Assembly: GCF_027244095.1 (NCBI RefSeq)
Contig: NC_069658.1
Span: forward strand, 267,290,687 to 267,354,686
Reading direction: 5' to 3'
Source: Hemicordylus capensis
Lineage: Eukaryota; Chordata; Lepidosauria; Squamata; Cordylidae
Length of the DNA stretch: 64,000 nt
Shown here: positions 32,501-43,089 of the stretch, piece after piece
How positions within the stretch are numbered: position 1 is the stretch's first letter
Layout: each line of letters opens with the position of its first letter
Program-made: the position numbers and the translations under genes
Notes under the pieces: generated by a model
Databases searched by the model: none
What the model was told of the DNA's origin: nothing
The model's input: the letters and a program-made list of their open reading frames with translations, nothing else

Positions 32501-35500
32501 TTTACCACTGCGCCACCAGGGGCTCCTTTTGCATTTCATTCTCCTCTTAAATCACAAGATACACACAACCCTCTGTTAAGCATAACTGCTTCATTTAAAA
32601 GAGAAGTGCATTATTTTAGTCTTCACAGTTAAAGATAAAAAGCAACTTTCAATATTCATGGAATATTTGCTAAGAGATCAGAAGCCAGAAGGGCTTCTGA
32701 ATGTTGCACAACAGAAAGGGCCCTCTCATGCCTTCCCCACCTCTAGTCTGATCCTGTGGCCTGTTAATACCTTCTGCTTTTCTAATGTCCAGTGTATCTA
32801 GACTTGCATATTAAAAAAACAAAAGAAAATGTTGTAATCGTCCCCACCACATTTTGCACAATTCTGCTGAATTCTGCAATGTTGACTCTAGCATAAAGGG
32901 CTGTTTATAACATCTCACAGAGGTTGAATGGGCAAGAAAATGATTCTTGAGGCCAACTGGAAGTGATCACAGCTGTACTCACTTCTGTTACAACAGAAGG
33001 AAGTGAGTGAGTGAGTGAGTGAGCATGTCTGTCTGTCTGTCTTGGCACTGGTGAGGTTGATCATGCTAACCTTGAGGCTAAAGAGTGTATAGGTTTCATA
33101 TTCTCTGTTTGGGCATCAATAACATCTCCGACACAGGTGCCCTGTTTCTTCAAAGCCTGCCCCTGCCCAAGATAAAATGCTATTGGAAAAAGGCATTGCT
33201 GCTACCTGGTCTCTGGGTCCATCTTGATCAACTTGTGCCTGTTCTTCATGCGGTCCCACTGTTCATCTAATCGATGGGATGCGATGTGGACCAACTGGCA
33301 GACCATGCCACTCCTAGAGCCATGGTCAGGGCTGAGGAGCAAATGGTAACACTCAATTTGGGCTCGGCCTCCAGCTGAGAACAGGATGGTGGAGATGGAT
33401 CCTGTCTCCAGCTGAGTGGTGCCGTTCTCAGCCACTGCCAGAGCTCTCACACTGGAGATGTGGTCGCCAATGGCTGTGAGCTGGGTCACTGAGTGGGACT
33501 GCCCTGCAAGGGCCAGAATATTCACCATGTTGTCCTCACTGCCAGTGGCAAGGATGCTCACCGGCGCCTGCCCAGCTGTTCTCAAAGTTCCCACATGGCA
33601 TAGACAGGTCAGTTCCCGCCCGTGCAAAGGCTCTTTGAAGACACGCTGTTCATCGGGTGCACCACTGCTTTGGAACACTATGACGTCCCCAGATTTGACA
33701 TAAGCAAAGGTCTGAGCGGAGAGGCTGCGGGTGAGGCTCCAGGAGCGGTGGCCACCACCACAAGGGATGCTGAGCAGCTTCTCATTGCTGCTGGCACTCC
33801 AGAGCACAAAGTGGGCCGCGTGGAAGCCCAGCACACACATGCTCCCACGTGGCCCAAAGCGCAGCTCTTCCAGCCACTCCAGGCCCTTGCAGGGCTTCTG
33901 CTTCCTCAGCACTCGGAGCTGCTGGCCCTGTACCTGAAGCTGGCGGTAGCAGCCATCCCGGCCCGTGCTGTAAATGAAGTCACCATGACAGGTTACGGAG
34001 GTCACGCCGAGCTTCCCGTGAAGTCCAAAGAGCAGAGCAATGGGGCCCTCAGCGCACGACGCCGCTTCTCCTCCCATGGGAAAGACCAGCCCCGGCAAAT
34101 TACAGATCACCCCTGAACCAGAGCAGCCCAGCTCTCCTCTCCGGGATGCTTTCGCCACCCCAAGAGCCGGCCTGCATGGAAACAGCATCAGAGAGCCCCT
34201 GCGGTCACCACAAAGCAGAAGCTCTCCCTGGGGCAGGAAGGTGGCGCACGTGTGCCATCGCTGCTTGCAGAGCGGCAGGAGGAAACACTGCTGGGCCGCC
34301 ACAGTCACTTCCTCAAGTGGGCAGAAGGAGACCTGCAGCCACAGCAGAACGCCCGCTGGGCCAGAAGCAAAGAGGCTGCAAACGTCAGGACTCTGCTCCG
34401 GCCAGGAGACCCAGCTCAAGTGGTGCACTTTCCCTTCATAGAGCTTCAGCTCCTTGCCTCGTGTGGGTTTGCTGAGGGGGAATATTTTAACATGCCCCGA
34501 GAGATTGCCCATGGCACACAGAACGCCCCCACTGGCAAGCTCAGACACTGCTAAGAGGCTGTAGGACTGATAGGAGGCATCCTCCAGGGCCAAAGTCCAG
34601 GCTTTGGAGGTCAAGTTGTAAGTGTAGACAGCCCCAGCATCAGTCATCACAAGGAGATGGTCTACGTCCACCAGTTTCACTGCTCTAGGGGACCCTTTTC
34701 TCTGAGGGGAGGGGAAGTTGAGTTGCAAGAGGCTGCTCCCATTGGTACTCTGCCCCTTGAGCTGCCAGAGTCTGATGCCAGAATCCACACCACCTGTGAA
34801 CACCCAGCCTCGTGCCTCGTGCACAGCCACAGCCCGGAGGCCACGGCCCTTGTGTCCCCTGAAGCTGTGAACAATCTGGCCTTGATAGTTCCACACGAGG
34901 CAAGCCGAATCCTCTCCAATGCTGATGATGTAGTCGTCGAGCAGCCGGACTGACCAGACCCTAGACTGGTGCCCGTAGCACACCAGCAGGCAGGGGACAT
35001 GATCGGGGGGTGCTCTGAGGTTGCTGACAGCCCACAACCGCAGGCTCCTGTCGTCCGAGGCTGAGGCCAGGATGCTTTTGCTCTCCAAGTAGCAAATGCT
35101 GAAGATGACACCTTTGTGCCCACTGATCCTGATGCGGGGCTTTATTCTTCCAGTGTCGTCATCTGGGTTGGCTGCGCACCAGACCACCAGCTGGTTAAAG
35201 ACTGTGCCAGCCACCAGAACCAAGTTATCCCAGCTGCTCCCAACCAAGTGTGCAGAGTAGAGGATGCACTTCTCTTGGCAGTGCACTTCTTGGAGGATCT
35301 GCTGGCCAGTGCAATCATAGAGAGCCATAGAGTTGTGGCCTAGGACCAAAGCCAAACAGCTGGGTGTCTCAGAGCTGCCCTTCAGCCACTGCAGGTCCCA
35401 GATCCAGTCGTGCAGCTCACAGAAAGGAAAGAGCTCGGCTAGCCTTACTGTGCTATCCTGGAGGATGAGCTCCACAACAACAAGGCCTTTGCCTCCAAAG

Positions 35501-36324
35501 ACAGCCAGGGTGGTGGCTTCTACAGCTCCTGGAGCCAGTTTCTGCTGCTCCTTGATACCATGGACATTATAGCTCCGGAGGATCTGCCTACAGCACTTAG
35601 CTGGCTGGCTGGTATCATTCTCCAGGGCATAGATGACTATGTTGGGTCCTTCACCTGGAAGAGGACAAGAGGCCAGAATCATCACTTGGAAATTAGATCA
35701 AAGTGCCGTGCTCTCCTTCCAACAGTGCCCATCCTCACAAACACGACCAACAGCCTCTGCACCAGCCCAGAGACACCTTGCACAGTGTCTACTAATATGA
35801 AGGACACATCAAGGCCAGATGTAGTATAGCTTCCGATACAGTCTTCTAACCCTTCTATCACAGGCACTTGGCAATTGTCTCCCTGGAATTGTGTCATTTG
35901 TCCCATTGGAACCAGAACACTGTTCTGATTGGTTCTCTGCTTCCCATAGTCCTAGACTTCCCTTGGCAGCAGTCTTCTCAGTGCTAAGCGAGCTTGGAGC
36001 AACTTCCCTGTCTCCCTCCTGTCCCACAGTCAGTTCTTCTTGCCTTGGTCCGTGATTTGCTTTGCTATTTAGCTGGGCAGAGAAACTTGCCTTTAAAACA
36101 AGCTGACAACTGGATTATGTGTGGCTTTCCGCAGTACATCAGGCCAGCATTTGATATGTGGCACATTTAGCATGTGGGAAAGCAACATCCATGCCAAGAA
36201 ATTCTGACCCACAATTTAGGAATGGCTGGACTGTGCTGCAGTGTGCGAGACACCTACCTGCGACAAGATGGTCTCCTATGATCTCCAGTGCAGTGATAGG
36301 AGCCAGAAGCAGTTCTGTTTCCAT
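29555..36324 (-). CDS. WDR6: WD repeat-containing protein 6 (6 coding exons)
   Basis: WDR6 is the WD40 partner of the FTSJ1 methyltransferase, which 2'-O-methylates the anticodon loop of tRNAs (the Trm734 role in yeast). Coding exons on the minus strand: 36258-36324, 33206-35654, 30944-31039, 30554-30670, 30262-30380, 29555-30030. They total 1107 residues, against about 1121 in human. The giant second exon is typical of this gene. The start METELLLAPITALE splices into GEGPNIVIYALE as in mammals. Conserved marks include SGHKGVIFSICYLESK, SIGEDSACLVWNYQG, FRGHKGRGLRA, KQRWHTCATFLPQGE, HRLDEQWDR, KMDPETR, then FHHQHCVLK, SAATDGSIAFWD, VQAHSCGVNSLH and SVDQRLTLWRL, mostly from WD40 blades. The last 15 or so residues (after GQGLEVL) differ from the mammalian end. 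Introns are small except the one holding 31.1-33.2 kb. Confidence 0.97.
30120..30225 (+). mobile_element. Sauria SINE / BovB tail fragment
   Basis: Ends gtgacttgatggcacttaat then caatcaatca, the 3' end shared by BovB LINEs and Sauria SINEs of squamates. Only the tail remains. In a WDR6 intron. Confidence 0.7.
31112..31437. mobile_element. Non-autonomous hAT-type element
   Basis: Terminal inverted repeats cagtgttcctcaac and gttgagaaacactg, flanked by 8-bp duplications atctagag (31104-31111) and atttagag (31438-31445) with one mismatch, as expected for hAT elements. No transposase. In a WDR6 intron. Confidence 0.85.
31660..32047 (+). mobile_element. L2/CR1-like LINE 3' end
   Basis: Ends with gcgggatataaaccctatat, ccgcccagagacaaaagatt and gggcagtatagaagttaaat plus an AAAT tail, typical of squamate LINE 3' ends. 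The upstream part (ccacctggctccaacctcat) is LINE 3' coding/UTR sequence. Confidence 0.6.
32300..32522 (-). mobile_element. tRNA-derived SINE with LINE-like tail
   Basis: Minus strand: head gcccctggtggcgcagtggt (box A), box B-like ggttacaagttcgatcc, body gactcagctttccatccttc, tail gcagtatataaatgtaagtg then a (ttgcta)n run. A different family from the tRNA SINEs with the tcctatgttcc tail. In a WDR6 intron. Confidence 0.75.
33005..33046 (+). repeat. (GTGA)n / (TGTC)n compound microsatellite
   Basis: Five or so gtga units followed by gtctgtctgtctgtct, in the WDR6 intron next to the giant exon. Confidence 0.9.
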
Positions 36325-36615
36325 TGCTGCAGAAGGATGGGAAGCGAGAGCCCCTATTGGTTCGCTCCCTCTTTCATCTGGGTAAGCAGATCTGCTGAAG
36401 GAGGGAAAACCGTAAGTAATGCTGCAGTCATGCACCAGCTCAAGGTGGTGAACAAAGGATTGAAATTGCCTTTCCGCTTGGAAAACAGGCCTTATCCCTA
36501 CAGAAAAAGGAACTGAAGACAGAAAGGAATTGAAGATGCCCATTAACCAAGGACATCAGAGCCGACAAGAAATAATCAGGTCTATGCCAAAGCTGCTGGC
36601 AGAAAATTTTCTATA

Positions 36616-36710
36616 CATTTCTATTTATTGTATAAAACTGCCTTTCATCAAATAGCCTCAAAACAGTGTACGATAGAAAAACACAATAAAATAGAACATT
36701 TTTTAAAAGC
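36616..36710 (-). repeat. L2-like LINE tail
   Basis: Plus strand reads tttctatttattgtataaaa then aaacagtgtacgatagaaaa, the reverse complement of a squamate LINE tail. Diverged. Confidence 0.4.
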
Positions 36711-37376
36711 CCAGGATGAAAACATGACAAGATATCACAGCACAGCATAACTACAGAGATAATCCAAATCACCCTCCAACTCAAAAAATGTGTGGAATAA
36801 GCTGGGGGTGGGGGGAATCCTAATACTTCTGTTTTTAACTCTTGTCTTTAACAAGAATGCTATTATGATAGGCCCACGAAAGCTACGGAAAGTACAATTA
36901 TGTGAGATATAAACAAAATATGGAAAATGGCCAAATGATGTTGTACCAGAATGTGTATGTTTGTACTGTATGATGGGTGAATCTCCACTATGGCTCCTAC
37001 CTTCAATTAAGGTATAAAATTTGCAATTTTGTAAATAGTAATGCAATTTACAGGTATCAGATTTGAGGCATTATGTTGCCTTAGGCAACAATTTCTGCTT
37101 TCTGAACTCTCCAGAGACAGCTTGAAACAGAAGGCTCAACATTAAGTAGAGATAAGAGTCAGTTTAGGGGTACCAAATATCATCAAAGGAAAGCAGTTTT
37201 TATCTTCCTCAGGTGCTGTCTCATGCTTATTTTAACGAGAAATATAAAATACTATGTACAATGTACTTTACATCTGAACAAATAAGTACATATAGTAGAA
37301 CTGCCCTAAAATTAAGGTTTGTTGGATATACACTGTTAGGTAAATTAATTCATGAAATTTGCTCCTATAGAATGCA

Positions 37377-37469
37377 GTGATGGCCATTAAGTTAGATGGC
37401 TTTAAAAATTAGACAAATTTCAAGGAGGCCATGCCTATAAATGGCTACTAGTCAGGATGGTTATATGCT
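37377..37469 (+). repeat. CR1 LINE fragment interrupted by a hAT element
   Basis: The stretch tgatggccattaagttagat, then aggaggccatgcctataaat and ggctactagtcaggatggtt is the CR1 3' region seen also at 39000 and 50850. It breaks off where the hAT element at 37478 begins and seems to resume after it. Confidence 0.6.
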
Positions 37470-37477
37470 GCCTCCAC

Positions 37478-37709
37478 CAGTGTTCCCTCTAACAGGGATT
37501 CCCAGATGTTGTTGTTGTTGTTATTATTTATTCAATTTCTATACTGCCCTTCCAAAAATGGCTCAGGGCGGTTTATACAGAGAAATAACAAAAAGAAAAA
37601 GGAAAAAAAGACTACAATTCCCATAATCCCCAGCCAAAGGCCATTGCAGATGGGCATGCTGGGAGTTGTAGTGAATAACAACTGGGATTCCCTGTTAGAG
37701 GGAACACTG
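37478..37709. mobile_element. hAT-type MITE with a nested LINE tail
   Basis: Inverted ends cagtgttccctctaacaggg and ccctgttagagggaacactg with identical 8-bp duplications gcctccac at 37470-37477 and 37710-37717. Inside, 37506-37610 is a minus-strand LINE end (ctgcccttccaaaaatggct, cagggcggtttatacagaga). Confidence 0.93.
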
Positions 37710-38129
37710 GCCTCCACATGCACCTCTGAATCCCAGTTGCTGGACAGGTAAAACAGGGAAGGTCTAATTCCTTCAGCTTTTGTTTCTGAGCATCTGGTTG
37801 GTCTCATCCAGCAGAGAGTTCTACTTATTTTCTTTGGTATATTAAATTTTTAATTAGTGTGTTATCCAGTTGAATCCAGAAGTTGTATTACTTGGTAGTA
37901 TTAAAAGGGTAAATTACCAGCAAGCTAAAATTGCTGCTAAATGCTAAAATCTTAATTGCTACAAAAGAGAATTGAGATCTATCCTGACAATGAATCATTT
38001 AATGTGCTGAATAGTTTAATATGTAGCATATGATCTAATTAAACCATATGCAGAACAGGCAGACACCATTAAGAAAAGCTAAGAACAACTTTATTTATAT
38101 AAAGATTAGAGACCTATGTAAAGATTAGA

Positions 38130-38246
38130 ACCATATGTGGAAAGGGACAAGCCGGATGTTCAAGCAGGTTTCAGAAAAGGCTGAGGAATAAGAGACATCA
38201 TTCTCATTCGACACCGACTTGATGGCACTTAATCAATCAATCAAAG
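38130..38246 (+). mobile_element. BovB (RTE) LINE fragment
   Basis: The stretch gccggatgttcaagcaggtt tcagaaaaggctgagg translates to DVQAGFRKG, a conserved part of BovB reverse transcriptase. It jumps to the BovB 3' end (cgacttgatggcacttaatc). Internally deleted. Confidence 0.75.
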
Positions 38247-38335
38247 TAAAGCGTGCCGTCGAGTCAGTTTTGACTACTGGCAACCACAGAGCCCTGTGGT
38301 TGTCTTTGGTAGAATACTCACCCCATAACAATTGT
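38247..38335 (+). mobile_element. Sauria SINE body fragment
   Basis: The stretch agtaaagcgtgccgtcgagt, then gactactggcaaccacagag and ccctgtggttgtctttggta is the body of the Sauria SINE, directly after the BovB tail. Confidence 0.75.
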
Positions 38336-38337
38336 TC

Positions 38338-38735
38338 TCTGAGTGGCTAACTTTTGAGTGCGATGGGACTTCTCTATAAGCTGGTGGGCAAGACACAGTG
38401 ATTTAAGTTATTTATAGAGGTGCACTTTCTGTGTTTTTGAAAGTGGACCCAGCAAACATGATTGTGTATTGTTTCTTCATGTACACTTTCCCAGGAGAGG
38501 TGGTCTTATGGTAGCAAGCATGAATTGTCCCCTTTGCTAAGCAGGATCCACCCCAGTTTACATTTGAATGGGATCATTGTAAGATATTCCCCTTGGGGAA
38601 TGGAGCCACTCTGGGAAGAGCACTTCATGCTGGCATGCAGAAGGCCTCAGATTCTCTCCCCGGCATCTCCAAGGGCTGAGAGAGACTCCTCCCTGCAACT
38701 TTGGAAAAGCTGCTGCCAGTCTTTATAGACTAAGA
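38338..38735 (+). mobile_element. Composite unit: 155-base unique arm plus 5S-headed SINE
   Basis: An arm of about 155 bases (from caattgttctctgagtggct to tcatgtacactttcccagg) runs directly into a 5S-headed SINE beginning near 38493. The same junction recurs in reverse orientation at 39180-39606. Confidence 0.8.
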
Positions 38736-38736
38736 C

Positions 38737-38870
38737 TGCTCAGCTTTGGCCCCCCCAGCTGTTTTTGGACAACAACTCCCATAACCCCCACCAACAGTGG
38801 CCAATAGCCAGGGATTATGGGAGTTGTAGGCCAACATCCGCAGGAGGGCTGAAGTTGAACAGGCCTGGTG
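38737..38870. mobile_element. Foldback MITE
   Basis: Halves mirror each other: caacaactcccataaccccc on the left and tagccagggattatgggagt then tgtagg on the right, with outer ends ctcagctttggcc and ggctgaagttgaacaggcct. Imperfect; target duplication not seen. Confidence 0.6.
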
Positions 38871-38935
38871 TAGAAAATGCTAAGTTAGATAGACCAAGGG
38901 GTAGAAGGCAGATTCATATGTTCAATGGAAAATTG

Positions 38936-38955
38936 TGTGTGTGTGTGTGTGTGTT
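38936..38955 (+). repeat. (GT)n microsatellite
   Basis: About ten GT units in a run, followed by tttgcatttcatttg. Confidence 0.9.
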
Positions 38956-39004
38956 TGCATTTCATTTGAACAAATAATTAATCTTTATAAATTAAAGACA
39001 CATG

Positions 39005-39172
39005 AATTTTAGAAGGGATGTAGTGATGGTCAACAGCTTGGATGGCTTTAAAAGGGGCTTAGACAAATTCATGGAGTACAGGTCTATCAAACTAGTCTAG
39101 TGGCTATGGGCCACCTCCAGCCTCAGAGGCATGATGCCTCTCAACACCAGTTTGCTGGGGTACAACCGCAGG
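39005..39172 (+). mobile_element. CR1 LINE 3' fragment, interrupted
   Basis: Reads gatggctttaaaaggggctt, caaattcatggagtacaggt, gggccacctccagcctcaga, as other CR1 ends here. It is cut by the composite unit at 39180-39606 and resumes near 39613 (agagagggcatgcacatatc) to about 39720. Confidence 0.7.
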
Positions 39173-39179
39173 AACACAT

Positions 39180-39606
39180 AGGAACATAGGAAGCTGCCAT
39201 ATACTGAGTCAGACCATAGGTCCATCTGGCTCAGTATTGTCTACACAGACTGGCAGCGGCTTCTCCAAGGTTGCAGGCAGGAATCTCTCTCAGCCCTATC
39301 TTAGAGAAGCCAGGGAGGGAACTTGGAACCTTCTGCTCTTCCCAGAGCAGCTCCATCCCCTACAGGGAATATCTTGCAGTGCTCACACATCTGCTTAGCT
39401 ATAGGGACAAGTCATGCTTGCTACCACAAGACCAGCTCTCCTGGGAAAGTGTACATGAAGAAATAATACATGATCACTTTTGCTGGGTTTGCTTTCAAAA
39501 ACACAGAAAGTACACCTCTATAAAAGAATCATGGTGTCTTGCCCACCATCTTATAGAGGAGTCCCATTGCACTCAAAAGTTAGCCACCCAGAGAACAATT
39601 GTTATG
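39180..39606 (-). mobile_element. Composite unit (reverse orientation): 5S-headed SINE plus unique arm
   Basis: A minus-strand 5S-headed SINE (39180-39443) followed by the reverse complement of the arm at 38338-38492. It sits as one block inside a CR1 fragment, which suggests that arm and SINE moved or were copied together. Confidence 0.8.
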
Positions 39607-39734
39607 CACATTAGAAATTGTTATGCAGAGAGAGGGCATGCACATATCTCTTGCCTGTGGGCTCCCCAGAGGCATCTGGTGGGCCACTCTGTGAAACAGG
39701 ATGCTAGACTAGATAGCTCTTGGGACCAACAAAA

Positions 39735-40053
39735 GTACTTTTTCACACAGCACATAATTAATCTATGGAATTCTCTACCACGGAATATGGTGGTGGCCAT
39801 TCACTTGGATGGCTTTAAAAGGGGTTGAGAGAAATTCACGGAGGTCTATCAATGGCTACTAGTCTGAGGGCTATAGGCCACCTCTAGCCTCAGAAGCACG
39901 ATGCCTCTCAATACCAGTTGCAGGGGGAGTAACAGCAGGAGAGAGGGCATGTCCTCAGCTCTTGCTTGTGGGCTTCCCACTGTGTGAAACAGCATGCTGG
40001 ACTGAATGGGCCTTGGGCCTGATCCAGCAGGACTGTTGTTATGTTTTTAGCTA
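39735..40053 (+). mobile_element. CR1 LINE 3' end
   Basis: Contains tggatggctttaaaaggggt, gggctataggccacctctag, gctggactgaatgggccttg and ggcctgatccagcaggactg, the usual CR1 end. Confidence 0.75.
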
Positions 40054-40689
40054 CCGCAGGCCCAATATTTTCTGAAGTAAGGGAGACTTTAAAGTCAAAG
40101 GCAGGATATGTGGACAATATCCACGGGATATGACTTGGTAATAAGTATTTGAGCCAGCTGTAAAGGTGTGCGTAAGGGAGTGGAAGCTCCATAATCTATT
40201 ACTACTTATATAGCACCGTTAATATACGAGGCATGCTACAGAGTCACTTAAGCGGTCGGGCCAGCGCGCACAGAACAGGTGAGACGAACTGAGGTGTGCA
40301 CACGGGAGGGCAAGCGGGCGCAGGTTGCGCTGTAACCGAGGAAGGAGGAAAAATGGAGCTGCGTGTGTTGAGCGAGATACAAAAGAGCGAAAAGAGCCCC
40401 ACGTGCCAAAGGGTGGAAGAATGAACATACACTGGATTCGAAGCATTCCGAGAGCTTTCGTTTGACGCACCGCGTGTTCCAGTCACCGCGCCCCCGCCCA
40501 TCCATTAGAAAGTACGTCCCCGGAATACAAGCAGGTGAGCCACAGCAGGAACTAATCCTAGAAAGGGGCAAGTAAGGCTGACAGCTGGCGGGCGGGGTAG
40601 GGATGCGCGCTGGAGGAAGCTCCCTTGATGAGGCAAGGCGAGAAAAAGTAGCAGCCGCACTGCCAGTAAAAGAAGAAACTAGGTCCTTA

Positions 40690-40960
40690 CCTTACCCACA
40701 CGCGCAGGCGCCACTCAAAGACCAATCGGGAAGCAGCTCACTGAAGAACCCAGTCGCCCACTTCCCTGAATCCCGCCTCCGAAGAGTTGCCATTGGTCAG
40801 CGGTTGGAAGGGTATATCTCGACTGCGGTTACCTCATAGGTATTGGTTGGCAAGCAGTGGAGGAGGGGCTGCTTTCTGAAGGAACCGGAAATACCTTTGA
40901 CTTTCGCGCGCTGCAGATCATTGCGCCCGATACTATAGCCCCCCCCCCCCCCCCCCCCCG
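40690..40960 (-). promoter_or_regulatory. WDR6 promoter (CpG-rich, several CCAAT boxes)
   Basis: Three CCAAT boxes lie within about 140 bases: agaccaatcggg near 40719, gccattggtcagcgg near 40788 and gtattggttggc near 40839 (the last two read CCAAT on the minus strand). An ETS-type accggaaat lies near 40883, and CpGs are dense from 40240 to 40930. A minus-strand splice donor (GGGTAAG|gtaagg) near 40693 fits a non-coding first exon for WDR6 3.9 kb upstream of its start codon. Exact start site not known. Confidence 0.55.
40939..40959 (+). repeat. Poly(C) run of 21
   Basis: Uninterrupted run of C beside the putative WDR6 promoter; length may be unreliable in sequencing. Confidence 0.9.
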
Positions 40961-41344
40961 TGTTCGATGCAGCGAATTCCTCTTTTCCATGTATGGTTAT
41001 GGGTTAAGCCGCTATTCTAATCCACTGTCGTGTTTACTCGTATGGAACACAAGAGGATCATTCACTCTTTCATTCGTGAAAGTTAAGTCCTTCCATATTC
41101 AGAGGCAATGGGCCTTTGCATGCCGGTTGTGGGACTGATGTCATGCTTTGCATGTTTCCCAGAGGCATCAGGCTGATCACTATGAGAAACAAGACGCTGT
41201 AGTAGATGGACCTTTGCCTTGAAGCAGCCGGGGCTCTCGTCTCGTGACTAGAGAACAAAGGGCATATGTGGTTGTGTTGGCCTACTTTCCAGTAGGCTTG
41301 TGAGATCACCCGGCATTGTGGGTGAATTCCCCCTCCCCATCAAC

Positions 41345-41930
41345 TTCGCAACGCCTGGACCAATACGAACCAAAGCAGGTACAGTCGTAGGGTCACCTCA
41401 ACAGCTAGTTTGTGATGTCGTCATTTACCCCATTCAAGATGGTGGATGTGTAAACATTTGAGGTCCAAGTGGGCTAACCTGTGAACTACCTAACCGATTT
41501 GAACCAAATTTGCTACAGCTGTAGGGACACATAGCAATACCCCAATGGCATAGTTTGTGATGATGTAATCCACCCCATTCAAGATGGCAGATGCATGAAC
41601 TTTTGAGGCGCAAGTGGACTAACTTGTGGAACATCTAACCAATTTGAACCAAATTAGGTACAGGGACACTTCAGTGGTGTAGTTTGAGTTGATGTCACCC
41701 ACCCCAATTCCAGATGGCAGATGTGTACACGTTTGAGGCACAAGTGAGCTAACCTGTGAACCAACTAACCCATTTGAACCAAATTTGCAACAGCTGTAAG
41801 GGCACCTCAGTGGTGTAGTTTGATGCAATTCTCCCTCATCCAAGATGGTGGGCACGCAAACATTTGAGGCACAAGAGGTCTAACTTGTGGACTTTGATTT
41901 GGACCAAATTTAGTCCAGTTGTAGGGATAG
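41345..41930 (+). repeat. Tandem repeat, period about 126-145 bases, at least four copies
   Basis: The mark gaaccaaa recurs at 41367, 41501, 41646 and 41776, with ggaccaaa at 41902 (spacings 134, 145, 130, 126). Each unit also contains ttcaagatggcagatg-like, catttgaggcacaagtg-like and ctgtagggacac-like segments. Copies differ by indels and many substitutions, so the array is old. Confidence 0.85.
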
Positions 41931-43089
41931 TGAAAGGAAAGCAGGCAGATTAGTTCTTACTAGCACAAGTTTAATTGGCTTGTGTAATTTGTTTTAATAA
42001 TAATATTGTAGACCATTGTAAGGGCTTGTGAAAAGGCTAGCTATACATTTAGATGTAGATATAAATATACAGTACATGTTTATTAACAAGCTCTCTCTCT
42101 CTTCTCCCCTGCCTACACAGATGCTCTTTTTCAGGTGTGTTTTGGCTAAATGTGCTATATGTCTTATACCATATTTACCTGAATCGAAGAGGACTCTGAA
42201 TTTAAGATGACATCTTTAATAAGTATAGGTCAAATACAGGTTATACCTGCATTTAGTTGAAAGGAACAGGACACTGAATTTAAGACAAATTTTAAGATGA
42301 GATTAAAAAGAAAAATGGGGGGAAAGCCAATCAGATTCAGGTAAGTACAGTGTTTTCAAAGACTGGCCTATAGTCCGTGGTTTTCTAGCCCAAACAATAG
42401 TATATGCTAGGGTTCTTGCACTGTGTTTTGCTATCTTCATGGCCATGGCTGAGCCACGTTCTGTAAGACTGCATAAAATCAAAGCACATTAGATAGACAT
42501 TGAATGTTGGAAAGGTCAAAGTGAGGTTGGTGATAATAGTATTTTAATTGTATTGAAAAAAATAGATTTGTATTGAAAACCTGAATATATTCAATTACTA
42601 GCCAAAAAGGTGAACTTGTTGACTGTTAATAACTACTAGAAGACATTGTATTTGTACAAGATTATTAATAATTTCTCTATCAGTCTCTACATAAAGGCAA
42701 AACACCTTTTTATAAGCAACATGCATTTGCTGAATACAAACAAGACAGCTCTTGGAGCCAACAGAAAGAGCCAGGCTAGACCATGGGTTCTTGAGCTGTA
42801 GGTTTCATAAGTAATTTTAAATACTGTATATTTATTTTTATGGATAGTTTTCATTAGCTTTAGTGCTTTCAGCACTATATCATGGCTAACCATCAAGGTC
42901 CACAAACTGAACTTGTGCCCTAGAAATGGCACCGTGGTGGAGCTGGATAACATTCAAATATTTATGTCCCTCATGGGAAAGAACAGCATGTGGTTGTGTC
43001 AAACTTTTGCAATTTTAATAGTTTAATACCACTAGACATTAAATAAAAGCAGCAATAATCTTCTGCCTCTCCTTTTTTAATACATTCTG

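Larger units (their letters stand above)
36325..40689 (-). other. Probable WDR6 5' UTR intron, filled with repeats
   Basis: Between the WDR6 start codon and the CpG-rich promoter there is no other coding exon. It holds an L2-like tail (36616-36710, -), CR1 pieces, a hAT MITE, BovB/Sauria and 5S SINE copies listed separately. A donor-like GGGTAAG|gtaagg on the minus strand near 40693 would start this intron. Confidence 0.5.

Noticed and set aside
33416-35572. Several plus-strand open frames of 68-164 codons
   Set aside because: They are antisense shadows of the giant WDR6 exon.
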